Positions 1 through 6,776 of a DNA stretch of 64,000 bases are shown one piece after another. The notes below the pieces were generated by a model. It was given only the letters and a program-made list of their open reading frames with translations, did not search any database and was not told the DNA's origin. Position numbers and translations under genes: made by a program. Every line of letters starts with the position of its first letter. The stretch's first letter is position 1. Origin of the DNA: CAZEJS01 sp964512645 (lineage in GTDB: Bacteria; Actinomycetota; Geothermincolia; Fen-727; Anoxymicrobiaceae); contig CAZEJS010000002.1 of the NCBI GenBank assembly GCA_964512645.1, positions 111,687-175,686 on the forward strand. Reading direction: 5' to 3'.

Positions 1-1571
1 GGGGGGAGACCCCGTTCGGCATCGCCGAGCCCGGCAAGCTGAACGATTTCGCCGCGCGTCTCGGACTCGATACGTCCGGGACGGAAGCGGACGTCGCCGT
101 CCGGCTCTGCGATTTCGCGACCGCGGACTTCAACCGCAGGGCGGACGAGCCCAGCCACATCGTGGAGAAGCTCGCGCCCGCGGACCGCGTGGAGCTCTGG
201 CGCAAGCTGGGCATATTCCCCGGGGGGATATACGGTGAGATGCTCAAGTCGACGAGCTCCTGCCTCACCAACATCGACGGCTACTACCGGAGCCTCGCCC
301 TCAAGGCCATGCGCATGTCCATAGCGATGGCCTACCAGTCCCAGATCGTGAACGAGTTCGGCATGGACATCCTGTTCGGGCTCCCCCGGCCCCACAGGAT
401 GCGGGTCGACCTGGGTGTTCTGGACCCCGACTACGTCAACGTCCTGGTGAACGGCCACGAGCCGTTCCTGGGGTTCGCGATGGTTCAGCGGGCGCGCGAA
501 GCATCCTGGCAGGAGAAGGCGCGCGAGGCCGGGGCCAGGGGCCTGCGGGTCATCGCCAATATCGAGACCGGCCAGGAGATGATACAGCGCTGGGAGATGG
601 ACGACGTCTTCTTCGGGTTCACCGGCAACTGGATAATGCAGGAGGCGGTACTGGCGTCCGGCTGTGTCGACCTCTTCGCCGCGGACATGAACTGCTCGAT
701 GCCGATAGACCCGGTCTACGCGGAGAAGTACTCGTTCAAGCTGGTGCCCGTCAGCGACCTCGTCGCCTTCGAAGGCATCGACGAGCGGCTGGACTACGTC
801 CCCGCCGACGCGCGCTCCCAGGCGGACGAGCTGCTCGCCCTGGCGGTGGCCAACTACCCGTCCAGGCGCCGGGACGTCGAGCCGTTCGAGTTCTCCGCGC
901 CGTCCGAGGCGGTCGTCGGGTTCTCCACCGAAAGCATCGTCGAAGCGCTCGGGGGCACCCTGGACCCGCTCCTCGAGGCGCTCAAGGACGGCTCCATCAG
1001 AGGGGTGGCCGGGCTGGTTTCCTGCACCACCCTCCGTGACACCGGGCAGGACAACCACACCATCGCGGTCACCGAAGAGCTGATCAAGAGGGACATCCTG
1101 GTGCTCTCGATGGGGTGCGGCAACGGGGCCGTCCAGGTGGCTGGACTCTGCCTGCCCGAGGCCGCCGGAAAGGCCGGCCCGGGCCTGGCGGCGCTCTGTG
1201 GGAAACTGGGCGTTCCGCCCGTCCTGAGCTACGGGACCTGCACCGACACCGGCCGGGTCGCCGACCTCATCGGGGCCGTCTCGGCGGCGCTCGGGGGAGT
1301 TCCCGTCCCCGACCTGCCCGTCGTGGCGTGCGCCCCGGAGTACATGGAACAGAAAGCGACCATCGACGCGATATTCGCGCTCGCCTTCGGGCTGTACACG
1401 TACGTGAACCCGGTGCCGTTCGTCACCGGCGCGCCGAACCTCGTGAAGCTGCTGACCGAAGACCTCCCGGAGGTAACCGGGGGCGTCCTGCGCGTCGAGA
1501 CGGACGCGGAGGAAGCCGCCGAGGGCATGCTCCGACACATCGAGGCCAACCGCGCGAAACTGGGGATCTGA
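1..1571 (+). CDS. cooS: Anaerobic carbon monoxide dehydrogenase catalytic subunit CooS, 5'-truncated by the window edge
   Basis: Catalytic subunit of the Ni-Fe CO dehydrogenase (CO + H2O to CO2 + 2e- + 2H+), cytoplasmic. The frame is open from base 3, so the N-terminal B/D-cluster cysteines lie outside; the GTG at 162 is internal and not the start. The C-cluster ligand motifs of the family are visible in order: NGHEPF (His at 456-458), ADMNC, GLVSC, LSMGCGNGA and LSYGTCTDTGR. The end, with PFVTGAPNLV and a C-terminal helix, is complete. The stop overlaps the ATG of the glycosylase gene (TGATG). No cooC or cooF is visible downstream; partners may lie upstream. Family assignment is firm; whether it works alone or with an acetyl-CoA synthase cannot be told from this fragment. 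Confidence 0.95.
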   Translation, partial: GETPFGIAEPGKLNDFAARLGLDTSGTEADVAVRLCDFATADFNRRADEPSHIVEKLAPADRVELWRKLGIFPGGIYGEMLKSTSSCLTNIDGYYRSLALKAMRMSIAMAYQSQIVNEFGMDILFGLPRPHRMRVDLGVLDPDYVNVLVNGHEPFLGFAMVQRAREASWQEKAREAGARGLRVIANIETGQEMIQRWEMDDVFFGFTGNWIMQEAVLASGCVDLFAADMNCSMPIDPVYAEKYSFKLVPVSDLVAFEGIDERLDYVPADARSQADELLALAVANYPSRRRDVEPFEFSAPSEAVVGFSTESIVEALGGTLDPLLEALKDGSIRGVAGLVSCTTLRDTGQDNHTIAVTEELIKRDILVLSMGCGNGAVQVAGLCLPEAAGKAGPGLAALCGKLGVPPVLSYGTCTDTGRVADLIGAVSAALGGVPVPDLPVVACAPEYMEQKATIDAIFALAFGLYTYVNPVPFVTGAPNLVKLLTEDLPEVTGGVLRVETDAEEAAEGMLRHIEANRAKLGI

Positions 1572-2647
1572 TGCCGCCCCGCGGCGGTGGAGACGCCGAC
1601 CCCAGTGACGCGCACCCTTCGCCGCGGTCTCCGGCGACGGGAGGAACGACGTCGGCGCCCGACGGGCCGAGGCGCCTGCGGCTGAAGCCGGTCCCGCCCT
1701 ACGACTTCGAGCTCTCCGTCGCGATATTCTCCAGGGGCGACCCGCGGTTCCGCAGCGTCGAGGGCGGGGTCTTCAGGCAGGCCGTCCGGCTCGGCGGTTC
1801 GAACGCCCTGCTGTTCGTCCGCTCGGAGGGAACCGTCGAATCCCCACTGCTCGAGGCGGAAGTGAGGGCGCCGTACGTCCTCTCGCGCTCGCAGCTCGAG
1901 AAGGCGCGCGGGCTGGTGACCAGGGTGCTCAACCTGAACATGGACCTCGAGCCTTTCTACCGGCAGGTTCGAGGCGACCCGTTGATGTCCGGGCTGGCAA
2001 GACGGCTCCACGGGCTCAAGAGCCCGGCGACGCCGACGGTCTTCGAGGCGCTGGTGGACTCGATCATCGAACAGCAGATCTCTCTGGCGGCGGCCCTGAG
2101 CATGCAGAGCCGGCTCATCAGGAAGTACGGCGAGCCGGTGACGGCGGACGGCGAGAGCTGCTACCTCTACCCCACTCCCGGGCGCCTGGCGTCGGCCACC
2201 CCCGCCGGGCTGAGGTCGTGCGGGCTGAGCGCCAGGAAATCGGAGTACGTGAGGGACGCAGCGTCGATGGTGTCTTCCGGCGAGCTCGACCTGGACAGGT
2301 TCGAATCGTACGAGGACGTGGACCGCATCCGCGATGAACTCAAGGCCGTGCGCGGGGTAGGCGACTGGACGGCCGAGATGACGATGCTAAGGGGTCTCGG
2401 CAGGATGGACTCCCTCCCGGCGGGCGACGTGGGCATCCAGGCCAAGATGACCTACTACTACGGCAGGGAAGAGCGGGTGACCGCCGGCGATCTCCGCCGC
2501 GCGGCCGAGAGCTGGGGAAGCTACCGGGGCCTGGGCGCCTTCTACCTGATCATGGCCCACCACGTCGGACTCGGGCCGGCGGAGCCCCGCCCCCGGGGGG
2601 CGCCCTCGACGAACGATAGCGCCGGGTTCCCGGGGAAAGAAAGCTGA
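1571..2647 (+). CDS. DNA-3-methyladenine glycosylase (AlkA/HhH-GPD family)
   Basis: Base-excision repair glycosylase that removes alkylated purines. The protein is 358 aa from the ATG overlapping the cooS stop. Residues 1-40 are a low-complexity Pro/Gly/Arg extension; the AlkA-like fold starts near LRLKPVPPYDFELSV. The HhH-GPD signature is clear: SIIEQQIS, then the hairpin VRGVGDWTAEM and PAGDVGIQ, whose Asp (about residue 286, codon 2426-2428) is the expected catalytic residue. There is no Fe-S cluster loop at the C-terminus, which agrees with AlkA rather than Nth/MutY. The overlap with cooS suggests translational coupling, although a functional link to CO metabolism is not obvious. A start a few codons further in cannot be excluded because of the odd N-terminus. 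Confidence 0.85.
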   Translation: MPPRGGGDADPSDAHPSPRSPATGGTTSAPDGPRRLRLKPVPPYDFELSVAIFSRGDPRFRSVEGGVFRQAVRLGGSNALLFVRSEGTVESPLLEAEVRAPYVLSRSQLEKARGLVTRVLNLNMDLEPFYRQVRGDPLMSGLARRLHGLKSPATPTVFEALVDSIIEQQISLAAALSMQSRLIRKYGEPVTADGESCYLYPTPGRLASATPAGLRSCGLSARKSEYVRDAASMVSSGELDLDRFESYEDVDRIRDELKAVRGVGDWTAEMTMLRGLGRMDSLPAGDVGIQAKMTYYYGREERVTAGDLRRAAESWGSYRGLGAFYLIMAHHVGLGPAEPRPRGAPSTNDSAGFPGKES

Positions 2648-2702
2648 GGCTCGAGCGGGCGTGCGCGACGCCCCCCGTAACCCCTGCCCCGGACCGGCGT
2701 AT

Positions 2703-2708
2703 TATAAT
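2703..2708 (+). promoter_or_regulatory. Putative -10 element of the Crp/Fnr-type gene
   Basis: TATAAT lies 17 bases before the ATG at 2726 in an otherwise GC-rich gap. No convincing -35 hexamer is seen. The short leader implies an independent promoter downstream of the glycosylase. Confidence 0.45.
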
Positions 2709-2725
2709 GGGGGCACGAGGCGGAG

Positions 2726-3433
2726 ATGGGAGCGAAAGGCGGGACACAAGTGGCAAACAACTGCGATCATCTCGACGAATTCCTGAGCCACGCCAAAAAG
2801 AGCGCGCGGGCGGGACTCAAGGAGAAGTTCACCGCGATCAACCTCGACAGGGGTCAGTTCATCTTCTTCGAGGGCGACGAGTCTTCTGCGCTGTACCTGG
2901 TCGAGTCCGGGGTTGTCGAGGCTAACGTCATCCACGGTGACGGCAAGGTGTACATATTCCATTTCGTCTTCCCCGGGGAGATTTTCGGCGAAGGGATCGT
3001 CTACGGGCAGACTCTCTACCCGTTCTCGGCGGTCACCCGCAAGGAGGCCGTGGTCTTCAAGATATCCAGGGACGACCTGGCGCCGGTGCTGGCCTCCGAC
3101 CCCGCGTTCGAGCGTTACATCCTGCGGATGGTGGGGGCCAGGCTCGACAGTTCCTACATCAAGGCGCGCTGCATCGCCGGCGAGCGCGTCGAGCGCAGGG
3201 TAGCCTGCATCCTCCTGAAGAGCCTCGACGAGGGCTCCGGGCTCAAGGGCTGCGCGGAGAGGGTCGATTCGCCGCTCACCAACAGGGACATCTCCGGTCT
3301 CATCGGGTCCACCGAAGAAACCGTGTCCCGGGTCATGAGCAGGCTGAAAAAAGAGGGTATCGTGGGCACCCGTGACAAGCAGCTCGCGGTGCTCGACCGG
3401 GACGCCCTGCTGCAGTTCTACGACTCCATGTGA
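2726..3433 (+). CDS. Crp/Fnr-family transcriptional regulator
   Basis: A 235-aa cyclic-nucleotide-binding-fold regulator. Residues about 25-140 form the effector beta-roll (FFEGDESSALYLVESG, FPGEIFGEG) and residues about 150-235 a Crp-type winged helix. The recognition helix reads GSTEETVSRVMSRL, which carries the E..SR triad of FNR-type proteins, so TTGAT-N4-ATCAA-like sites would be expected. It sits two genes after cooS, but the Cys/His heme-ligand region of CooA is not conserved (GEIFGEGIVYG), so a CO-sensing heme protein is unlikely. Cysteines are few and not arranged like the FNR N-terminal cluster. The effector is unknown. Start: ATG 2726; an in-frame GTG at 2750 with AAAGGCGGG upstream is an alternative. 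It precedes the Fe-S/sulfur genes by 27 bases and may control them. Confidence 0.88.
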   Translation: MGAKGGTQVANNCDHLDEFLSHAKKSARAGLKEKFTAINLDRGQFIFFEGDESSALYLVESGVVEANVIHGDGKVYIFHFVFPGEIFGEGIVYGQTLYPFSAVTRKEAVVFKISRDDLAPVLASDPAFERYILRMVGARLDSSYIKARCIAGERVERRVACILLKSLDEGSGLKGCAERVDSPLTNRDISGLIGSTEETVSRVMSRLKKEGIVGTRDKQLAVLDRDALLQFYDSM

Positions 3434-3460
3434 CGGCCCTCGGGCTCCCGGAGGTCACCG

Positions 3461-4642
3461 ATGCGAGAAGTATACCTTGACCACTACGCGGCCGGCCCCG
3501 TACTACCGGAAGTGCTCGAGGAGATGAAGCCTTTCTTCGCCGGGGAGTTCGGCAACCCGTCGTCACTCCACTCGCGGGGCGACCGGGCGCGGGCCGCGGT
3601 CGAGGAGGCGCGCGGGAGAGTCGCCGGCCTGATCGGCGCGGCCCCCGAGGAAGTCATCTTCACCTCCGGGGGCACCGAGGCCAACAACACCGCGGTCAAG
3701 GGACTCGGACTGGCGGCCCGGCGCAAAGGCAATCACGTGGTCGTTTCGGCCGTGGAGCACTTCTCCGTGCTGCACGCGGCGCGCACGCTCGAGAAATTCG
3801 ATTTCGAGGTCACCGAGGTGGGGGTCGACAGGAACGGCACGGTCGCCCCGGGGGCCGTGGCTGCCGCGATGCGCGAGGACACCGTGCTGGTGAGCGTCAT
3901 GGCGGCCAACGGCGAGGTGGGCACGATCCAGGAGATCGCGCGGATCGCGCGTGAAGTGAAGTCCAGGGGCGCGCTGTTCCACACCGACGCGGTGGCCGCC
4001 GCGGGCTCTGTTGCCCTGGAGGTCTCCGAACTCGGGGTAGACGCCATGTCGGTCGCCTCGGACATGCTCTGCGGACCCAAGGGAGCGGGGGCTCTCTACG
4101 TGAGAGAGGGCGTCCGGCTGATGCCCCTGCTGGACGGTGGCGTCCAGGAGGGCGGACGCAGGGGCGGCACCGAGAACGTGCCCGGCATCGTAGGGATGGG
4201 AAAGGCCGCGGAGCTCGCGCAGCGGGACATGTCGGCAAGGGTATCGCGCCTGTCTTCATTGAGGGACCGCCTGGTCCGGGGACTTGCCGGGGCGGTCCCC
4301 CGCATGCACCTTACCGGGCACCCTGAGAAGAGGCTCCCCTGGAACGCCAGCTTCGTGGTCGAGTTCATCGAGGGAGAAAGCATGCTGCTCCTGCTGGACC
4401 AGAAGGGGATCGCGGTCTCCAGCGGCTCGGCCTGCACCTCGAAGGCCCTCAAGGGGTCGCACGTCCTGACGGCGTGCTCCGTGCCCGCGGAGATGGCCTC
4501 GGGGTCGATCCTTTTCTCCCTGGGGCCGGGGAACGACGTGGACGATGTGGAATACGTGCTGAAGGAGCTGCCGCCAATCGTCGAGAGGCTGCGGCGGATG
4601 TCTCCGCTTTACGCCAGGTACCTGAAAGGAGGGGGTGGTTGA
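3461..4642 (+). CDS. IscS/NifS-like class V aminotransferase-fold protein lacking the PLP lysine
   Basis: Cysteine desulfurase homologue of 393 aa. Fold motifs are intact: FGNPSSLHSRG, FTSGGTEANN, SAVEHFSVL and the loop SSGSACTSKAL with the persulfide Cys (about Cys325). Where active IscS has SGHK followed by two residues and GPKG, this protein has ASDMLCGPKG: the Schiff-base lysine is Met (about Met202) and the preceding His is Asp. The PLP-contacting Gln of HVDATQS is also lost (HTDAVAA). From memory, Archaeoglobus fulgidus IscS has a similar substitution (Asp at the Lys position, Ala at the Gln) and contributes its Cys to a shared cluster with IscU. I infer a PLP-independent assembly partner rather than a desulfurase. 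The 3' end overlaps iscU by 8 bases, so the two are translationally coupled. Confidence 0.9.
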   Translation: MREVYLDHYAAGPVLPEVLEEMKPFFAGEFGNPSSLHSRGDRARAAVEEARGRVAGLIGAAPEEVIFTSGGTEANNTAVKGLGLAARRKGNHVVVSAVEHFSVLHAARTLEKFDFEVTEVGVDRNGTVAPGAVAAAMREDTVLVSVMAANGEVGTIQEIARIAREVKSRGALFHTDAVAAAGSVALEVSELGVDAMSVASDMLCGPKGAGALYVREGVRLMPLLDGGVQEGGRRGGTENVPGIVGMGKAAELAQRDMSARVSRLSSLRDRLVRGLAGAVPRMHLTGHPEKRLPWNASFVVEFIEGESMLLLLDQKGIAVSSGSACTSKALKGSHVLTACSVPAEMASGSILFSLGPGNDVDDVEYVLKELPPIVERLRRMSPLYARYLKGGGG

Positions 4643-5039
4643 GATAGCGCAGTACAGCGACATCGTGATGGACCACTTCATGAACCCGCGCAACGTGGGC
4701 GAGATCGAGGACGCCGACGGTGTCGGCGAGGTGGGCAACCCCGTCTGCGGAGACATGATGACTTTTTCTATCAAGGTGGCCGACGGGCGCCTGAGCGACG
4801 TGAAATTCAAGACCTTCGGGTGCGGCGCCGCGATCGCCGTCTCCAGCATGGTCAGCGAGATGGCGACGGGCAAGACCCTGGACGAGGCGCTGAAGATCAC
4901 CCGGGAGGACGTCGCGGAGCAGCTCGGCGGGCTGCCGAAGCAGAAGATGCACTGCTCGAACCTCGGGACCGACGCGCTCCACAAGGCGATCCAGGACTAC
5001 CTTGCCAGGCAGAAGACCAAGGAGGAGGAGCATGGTTGA
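4635..5039 (+). CDS. iscU: Fe-S cluster assembly scaffold IscU
   Basis: Scaffold on which [2Fe-2S] and [4Fe-4S] clusters are built, 134 aa. The three conserved cysteines are present in NPVCGD, FKTFGCGAAIA and KMHCSNL, with the conserved Asp after the first. The N-terminus YSDIVMDHFMNPRNVG is typical. Start is GTG 4635, preceded by GAAAGGAGGG and overlapping the IscS-like gene. As recalled, the sequence closely resembles A. fulgidus IscU, which matches the archaeal-type partner upstream. No HscA/HscB, IscA or ferredoxin follows, so this is a minimal system. The next gene starts inside its last codons. Confidence 0.95.
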   Translation: MVEIAQYSDIVMDHFMNPRNVGEIEDADGVGEVGNPVCGDMMTFSIKVADGRLSDVKFKTFGCGAAIAVSSMVSEMATGKTLDEALKITREDVAEQLGGLPKQKMHCSNLGTDALHKAIQDYLARQKTKEEEHG

Positions 5040-5214
5040 ACCGCGTGAGGATAGGCCCGCGGCGTGCCGTTGCCCCTACTGTGACGCGGCCGTGGAGGAA
5101 CCCGGACCGATCTGCGCCGTCTGCGAAATCGTGATAGTCGAATGCCTCCGGTGCGGGAAGCCGGTCCGCGATGACGCGGAGGAGTGCCCGCACTGCGGCG
5201 AGCCACCGAGGTAG
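5032..5214 (+). CDS. Small double zinc-ribbon protein
   Basis: A 60-aa protein with four CxxC knuckles: CPYC, CAVC, CLRC and CPHC, the pattern of two stacked zinc ribbons (or rubredoxin-like knuckles). Start is ATG 5032, eight bases inside iscU, with GGAGGAGGAG upstream at 5021-5030. No enzymatic motif is present. Its position between iscU and the DsrE-like gene suggests a role in metal or cluster handling, or in protein interaction, but this is only context. Confidence 0.7.
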   Translation: MVEPREDRPAACRCPYCDAAVEEPGPICAVCEIVIVECLRCGKPVRDDAEECPHCGEPPR

Positions 5215-5305
5215 AAACGGCGGGAGAGGCCTTCCGGCCCGGCTTCTGCCGGAAGCGGGACGGGAGGCCGGGGAAAAGGGTTCAGCGAGCCGGGAGGGCC
5301 GGGAA

Positions 5306-5785
5306 ATGACTGAAGATGCGATGACGCTCATCGTTTTCAGCGGTGACCTCGACAAGGCGCTTGCCGCCTTCAACCTCGCGAACACCGGAGCCTCCATGGG
5401 CATGCGGGTGAACATGTTCTTCACCTTCTGGGGGCTCGCGGTTATAGAGAAGGGCGGCCTGTCCAGGGGCGAAAAAAGCCCCATGCAGTGGTTGATGGGA
5501 GTGATGAACCGCGGAGGAGCGTCCAGGCGGAAGCTCTCCAGGATGAACATGATGGGCGCGGGGACGAAGACGATGAAGAGCTTGATGAAACGTTACCGCA
5601 TGCCTTCGCTCGAAGAGAGCATCACGCTCGCGAGGGAACAGGGAGTTCGCTTCCTGGCCTGCACGACGTCCATGGCGATAATGGGCCTGGAGAAGGGCGA
5701 TTTCATCGACGAGGTGGACGATTTCGTCGGCGCGGCAACGTACCTTTCGCTGGCCGGCGATGGCAAGGTCAACCTGTTCATCTAG
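5306..5785 (+). CDS. DsrE/DsrF-like family protein (DsrE2 type)
   Basis: A 159-aa DsrE-fold protein. The start TLIVFSGDLDKALAAFNLAN and the central GMRVNMFFTFWGL are typical of the peroxiredoxin-like DsrE2/DrsH group that pairs with TusA in sulfur-oxidising and sulfur-trafficking operons. A single candidate active cysteine lies in VRFLACTTSMAIMGL. The middle is Met/Lys-rich (MNMMGAGTKTMKSLMKR). ATG 5306 follows GGAGGGCCGGGA. It is followed 32 bases later by the TusA-like gene. Inferred role: carrying persulfide sulfur between thiol donors. DsrE2 proteins often have membrane-anchored relatives; I see only one hydrophobic patch here. Confidence 0.85.
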   Translation: MTEDAMTLIVFSGDLDKALAAFNLANTGASMGMRVNMFFTFWGLAVIEKGGLSRGEKSPMQWLMGVMNRGGASRRKLSRMNMMGAGTKTMKSLMKRYRMPSLEESITLAREQGVRFLACTTSMAIMGLEKGDFIDEVDDFVGAATYLSLAGDGKVNLFI

Positions 5786-5817
5786 CCCCAGGCGCCGCGG
5801 ACCGGAGGTGGTCTCGA

Positions 5818-6051
5818 ATGGAAGCGGACAGGAAAATAGACTGCGTGGGCTTCTACTGCCCTATGCCGATAGTGAAGACCGCGCAGGCGATGAAGGAGAT
5901 GGAGCCCGGGCAGGTGCTCGAGGTGCTGGCCGACGACGAGGGGATCAGGAGCGACATGCCCGCCTGGGCGAACAAGACGGGCAACGAATTCCTCGGGGTC
6001 GAAGAGGAACCGGGCGAGATCAGGGTCTACGTCAGGAAGGGGCCTGGTTGA
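5818..6051 (+). CDS. TusA/SirA-family sulfur carrier protein
   Basis: A 77-aa TusA-fold protein with the signature CPMPIVKTAQAMKEM; the Cys of CPMP is the persulfide carrier. The second half (GQVLEVLADDEGIRSDMPAW) is the standard two-layer sandwich. ATG 5818 is preceded by GGAGGTGG. The DsrE-TusA pair is a known sulfur-relay module. Here it may supply sulfur to the IscS-like/IscU pair, which cannot take it from cysteine in the usual way if the PLP lysine is truly absent. The next gene begins 43 bases later. Confidence 0.9.
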   Translation: MEADRKIDCVGFYCPMPIVKTAQAMKEMEPGQVLEVLADDEGIRSDMPAWANKTGNEFLGVEEEPGEIRVYVRKGPG

Positions 6052-6094
6052 CGACCCGGCGCCGCGCCCGGCAATCGGAACTGGAGGTGGATCG

Positions 6095-6604
6095 ATGGCG
6101 GATGATCTGAGAAACGACCTTCACATGGCGTACGAAGGCGAATCAAAAGCGTCGGTGAGACTCAGGGTCTACGCGGACAAGGCCGACGAAGAGGAGTACA
6201 CCGGCGTGGCCAGGCTCTTCCGGGCGGTCGCCGACTCGGAGGCGATCCACGCCCGAAACGCCCTCAGGCTGCTGCACGAGATAAAGGACACCGAAACGAA
6301 CCTCTCCGATTCGCTCGCCAGGGAGCGGAAGATAGCCGAGGTCTCCTACGGATCGTTCATCGCCAGGGCCGAGGCCGGTGAGAACAGGGCGGCGGCCACC
6401 ATGTTCGCCTGGGCGCGGGACGTCGAGGACCAGCACATCAAGCTGTACGAGAAGGCGCTGGAGCACCTGCTCGCCGGGGAAGAGCCGACGTACTACGTGT
6501 GCGACGTGTGCGGGTACGTGGCCGACGGGGCCGTGCCCGAGAAATGCCCGGTCTGCGGCAACCCCCCCGAAGTGTTCTACGAGGTGACCTGCAAGTACGA
6601 CTGA
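6095..6604 (+). CDS. Rubrerythrin
   Basis: A 169-aa non-heme iron peroxidase that reduces H2O2 in anaerobes. Residues 1-135 are a ferritin-like four-helix bundle with diiron ligands in YEGESKAS, DSEAIHARNA, EAGENRAAA and DVEDQHIKLYEKA. The C-terminus is a rubredoxin-like domain with two CxxC pairs (YVCDVCGYV and EKCPVCGNP). ATG 6095 has GGAGGTGG upstream. It is last in the sulfur/Fe-S run, before a hairpin terminator, which suggests that cluster assembly and peroxide defence are co-expressed. Confidence 0.95.
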   Translation: MADDLRNDLHMAYEGESKASVRLRVYADKADEEEYTGVARLFRAVADSEAIHARNALRLLHEIKDTETNLSDSLARERKIAEVSYGSFIARAEAGENRAAATMFAWARDVEDQHIKLYEKALEHLLAGEEPTYYVCDVCGYVADGAVPEKCPVCGNPPEVFYEVTCKYD

Positions 6605-6605
6605 G

Positions 6606-6628
6606 CCGGCGGTCTCGCGGTCCGCCGG
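6606..6628 (+). terminator. Hairpin terminator after rubrerythrin
   Basis: CCGGCGG (6606-6612) pairs with CCGCCGG (6622-6628) around a 9-base loop, followed by TAACTTTT, two bases after the rubrerythrin stop. It fits an intrinsic terminator for the sulfur-handling run. Confidence 0.65.
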
Positions 6629-6671
6629 TAACTTTTGGTGCTTCAGGTTCGTTTCATCTCCACAGAAGTAG

Positions 6672-6677
6672 TAGAAT
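6672..6677 (+). promoter_or_regulatory. Putative -10 element upstream of the secreted repeat protein
   Basis: TAGAAT stands in the AT-richest part of the 6605-6776 gap. The flank resembles the region at 26945-26950 before the second secreted repeat protein (AGTAGAATT in both, with GGCAAA 12-20 bases on). No -35 is clear. Confidence 0.3.
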
Positions 6678-6776
6678 TCCAGGGGAGATTGGCAAATCAC
6701 ACCAATCAACGCTTGACGGCGACCATTGATCGATGCTGCCGGCGTCGGACCGGCCGCGAAGGCATGGAGGTTTGTG

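Noticed and set aside
1115..1570. N-terminal extension of the glycosylase frame into cooS
   Set aside because: That part is an out-of-frame reading of cooS; the ATG overlapping the cooS stop is the natural start.
2726..3433. CooA (CO-sensing heme regulator) identity
   Set aside because: The Cys/His heme-ligand segment is absent and the protein resembles a generic Fnr/Crp member.
3461..4642. Sequencing error as the reason for the missing lysine
   Set aside because: The frame is intact, flanking motifs are perfect, and two neighbouring PLP contacts have changed too; an error in several codons is unlikely, though resequencing would settle it.
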